Shown here: positions 61,346-64,000 of the stretch, piece after piece
Position numbering within the stretch: the stretch's first letter is position 1
Layout of the letters: each line of letters starts with the position of its first letter
Assembly: GCA_023055505.1 (NCBI GenBank)
Contig: JALIRH010000140.1
Span: 682,001 to 746,000, forward strand
Source: Callipepla californica brunnescens
Lineage: Eukaryota > Chordata > Aves > Galliformes > Odontophoridae
DNA: 64,000 bases
Direction of reading: 5' to 3'
Translations under genes and position numbers: made by a program
Notes under the pieces: generated by a model
Databases searched by the model: none
What the model was told of the DNA's origin: nothing
Seen by the model: the letters and a program-made list of their open reading frames with translations, nothing else

Positions 61346-62195
61346 AAAAAATACACCAAATCATATCCTGCACAAAAAGTCAGAGTCACATGCAGTATCA
61401 CAGCACTGAAGAAACATACTCTGTTGCTACAGAAATATCTGATTTGAAACCTATTATTGGCAGAAAGGAGGTAAATAAGACAATATCACATATTTTGACC
61501 TCAAGCTATAGCCAAAGTCTTCAGAGCACAATATGATTGAGGGTGAAGCTGCAGCATTTTAGAGAGACTTCACATTTGATAGCTTAAATCATTGTAAAAT
61601 TCCAACACAGCTGGACAAAATGTAGTGGATAAGAGCTGAAAATTTTCCTTCTATGAAGTACACTTTCTCTTCCTTGTGTGTAAATGAGATAAACACAGCT
61701 GTCTCTTCACTGCCTTTTTTTGCATCTTTGACTGTGGTGCTTATCTCATTTCAAGACTGGTATACACAGATGAGCGGCTCAGAACCTCCCCCAGGATTTA
61801 TTTATTTCTTTACTTTGGATTAGCTAATGCACTTGAGGTCAATCTGGAGAAGGATGACATGTGCCTGTTATCATACATTTTAGGCTTATAGAAGGCTTTT
61901 CTAACACAAATTCTTAAAAACCTTCAAAGCTCATAATTCAAACTGTTTATGCAGTCCCAGATATGATTTTCTTAGACCACTTTAAACTAGGACACAAAAC
62001 AAGCCGAAGAGAGATCGCTTCCTGAAAATCTATATATAGAGAATACTTAGGATTAAAAAAATAAAATGAAATTAAAAGGCAAAAATAAGTTCTGTTTAAA
62101 GTGGAAATTATCTCACAGGAAGATGCATATAAATGGTGAGCATTCCAAAATTTCCAGTGAAGTGTCTGACATGGATACTTTATAAGGTTATGTTA

Positions 62196-62668
62196 TAAAA
62201 CTGCTGGGATGAGGGCAACTAAGACAATCAGAGGGCTAGAGCACCTCCCCCATATAATGACAGACTGGGTTTTTTTATGACAAGCTGGGGTTTTTCAGCC
62301 CGGAGAACTCCCAGCTCTGGCCGGACCTTATAGCATCCTTCCAGTAACTGAAGGGGGCCTACAGGAAAGCTGGGGAAGACTTATTTATAAGGGCATGTAG
62401 TGACAGGATGAGGATAAATGGTTTTACACTAGAAGAGGGCAGATTTAGACTAGGAAGAAGTTCTTTACTGTGAGGGTGGTGAGACACTGGAACAGGCTGC
62501 CCAGAGAGGTTGTAAATAACCCTTCCCTGGAAGCATTTAAAGCCAGTCTGTATGGGACTTTGAACAACCTGGTCTAGAAGAAGATGTCCCTGTCTATAGT
62601 GGTGGAATTAGGTGATCTTCAAGGTGCCTTCTAACCCAAACCATTCTATGATTATATGATTCTATGAC
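62196..62668 (+). mobile_element. CR1 LINE 3' end, plus orientation
   Basis: Plus-strand CR1 3' sequence: 'tttcagcccggagaactccc', 'taactgaagggggcctacag', 'cagatttagactaggaagaa', 'ctggaacaggctgcccagag' and the terminal tandem 'attctatgattatatgattc'. About 470 bases are retained, including the end of the coding region and the 3' UTR. The classical short 3' repeats are intact, which fixes orientation and the 3' boundary. Confidence 0.94.
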
Positions 62669-64000
62669 CTAATTAAACATTTATTAGGACTATCATCCAT
62701 TAGGACTGCAGTTTCTATTTTAAAATATGAAGCTAAGGCTGCTCAGAGAATAACCCAGTCACTGGATTGTCCTGAGACATTTTTCCAAGCATTTATTTCC
62801 TTAGGTTCTTCCTTTTCCATCTCTTCTTTTTGCATCTCATGTCAAGACTATCATGCATAGTTGACCAAGTTTTTGCCTACTCCAGTCAAAGATAAAGGTT
62901 GTACTGGGCCTGTCTGAAATGAATTCACTTTATTCACTACACAAGAAGAGAAAGAAGCATTTTGGTTTTGACTCTTATACTCGAGGAGACTGCTTTCACT
63001 GAGCCACAGGGTTTGAATGCATTTGTTGCCCCTGAGCTGTGCCAGAGTCCCATCCTCCCACCTCACCCTCAGGGCACACATGACTCACAGCAGCCTCTAT
63101 AGAGACACTTCAACACTTAGATAATTTAAAAGATCTAATTTAACTGTCTTAATACTTAGACATCATTATATTAAGCCAAATCCCTTCCTCCCAGTATTTT
63201 CTTCAGTGCTCAGTCTCTTTCCCTCTACATTATGAACTGTATTTTAAACCATATTTAAGATCATTTTTTTCAACTTTGGTCATTAAGTAACAATGTTATC
63301 AGAGTAATTTTCCTGTTTTCCTGTGCAATAGTCTAAGAAAACATTTCAGTTGGAGATAGTATTTTTAGCAGTACAGAAAATTCCACAGGCACAAAAAGAT
63401 AATATTGATGATTCTATTCACAGAATGAAGAATACAGCATGGAAAACTCTTGCTATGCTTAGGAAAAAGATTGAAGAAGTCTTAACACAGGAAATGCCTC
63501 TTTCTTGGTGAGGTGTTCCTGTATTGAAGCCCTGCAAGAAAAGTCACAGATACTTGTTGCGCTGAAATTGGATTAAGGTATAGTAGTGTTAACTCTATTT
63601 CTTCCAAAATATTTTGTACCATCTCCAACCTACATCATTTTCACCCTCCTCATTTTATATTAAAGGATTAGAAGAGGTCTTACATTATTCAATATATTCT
63701 TTATCATCAGTATACATTTTCATTTTTTCCTTCTTGTCCTCAGTTGAACAGCTGAATCTCTGATTATAAATATTGATAAATTACATCCAAATATGTAAAC
63801 AGAAATGCATGTGCCACATTTTCTAAATAAGGTTAGAGAAGCGTGTGAATCAGCTTCCAAGTCTCTGATGAATAATAGCTCACTGTAGCAGGAGAACATT
63901 CCTGGTGCTTTATACCTTACATTTCCACATTGAAAAGCAGCAGATATATAATTGAGATTTCATGTCAGATCTGTATCGCATACTATATGTTAATCCTATT
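62669..64000. other. AT-rich stretch to the window end, nothing identified
   Basis: No gene, RNA or repeat is recognised. The 76-codon minus-strand frame at 62851-63081 ends near the edge of a slightly GC-richer patch and is unsupported. Confidence 0.55.

Overview
This window reads as avian nuclear DNA, most likely from a galliform bird such as chicken. The main evidence is a set of CR1 LINE copies. They share the 3' signature of a CR1 tail: the octamer-like 'attctatga' repeats, 'ttggaagggacc', 'gatcatctagtccaac', and C-terminal reverse-transcriptase remnants of the [10 protein letters not shown] type. One solo-LTR-like block resembles an avian endogenous retroviral LTR. Base composition is AT-rich throughout. 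I see no tRNA, rRNA, CRISPR array, operon or other prokaryotic feature. Most of the 60-120 codon open frames are chance frames in AT-rich DNA or shadows of repeats.

Layout. 1-8.25 kb is AT-rich sequence with simple repeats. 8.25-8.9 kb is a CR1 copy. 8.9-23.9 kb is repeat-poor and holds three short candidate minus-strand exons. 23.9-25.15 kb holds a CR1 scrap, an A-rich tract and the LTR-like block. 25.2-26.7 kb holds an AT hairpin microsatellite and the two most protein-like minus-strand segments. 26.7-42.9 kb is mostly unique AT-rich DNA with two CR1 scraps and two weaker candidate exons. 42.9-47.9 kb is a cluster of minus-oriented CR1 copies. 51.9-52.7 kb has two more. 57.1 kb has a short candidate exon. 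61.26 kb has an ancient L3/L2-type LINE tail. 62.2-62.67 kb has a plus-strand CR1 3' end.

Possible gene. Reading the minus strand by eye for acceptor-exon-donor units gives a series of segments whose phases agree in order: 37258-37171, 29247-29206, 26658-26510, 25894-25695, 17672-17628, 14579-14492 and 13436-13389. A further phase 0-0 unit lies at 57143-57105. If real, the window is the interior of one minus-strand gene with long introns and small exons. I do not recognise the protein. Short open units are easy to find by chance in AT-rich DNA, so only the 25.7-26.7 kb segments get moderate confidence. The alternative is a largely intergenic window with one decayed coding relic near 26 kb.

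There is no demonstrated gene cooperation, and I found no convincing new biological system. The best leads are the unidentified coding-like block at 25.7-26.7 kb and the phase-consistent exon chain.
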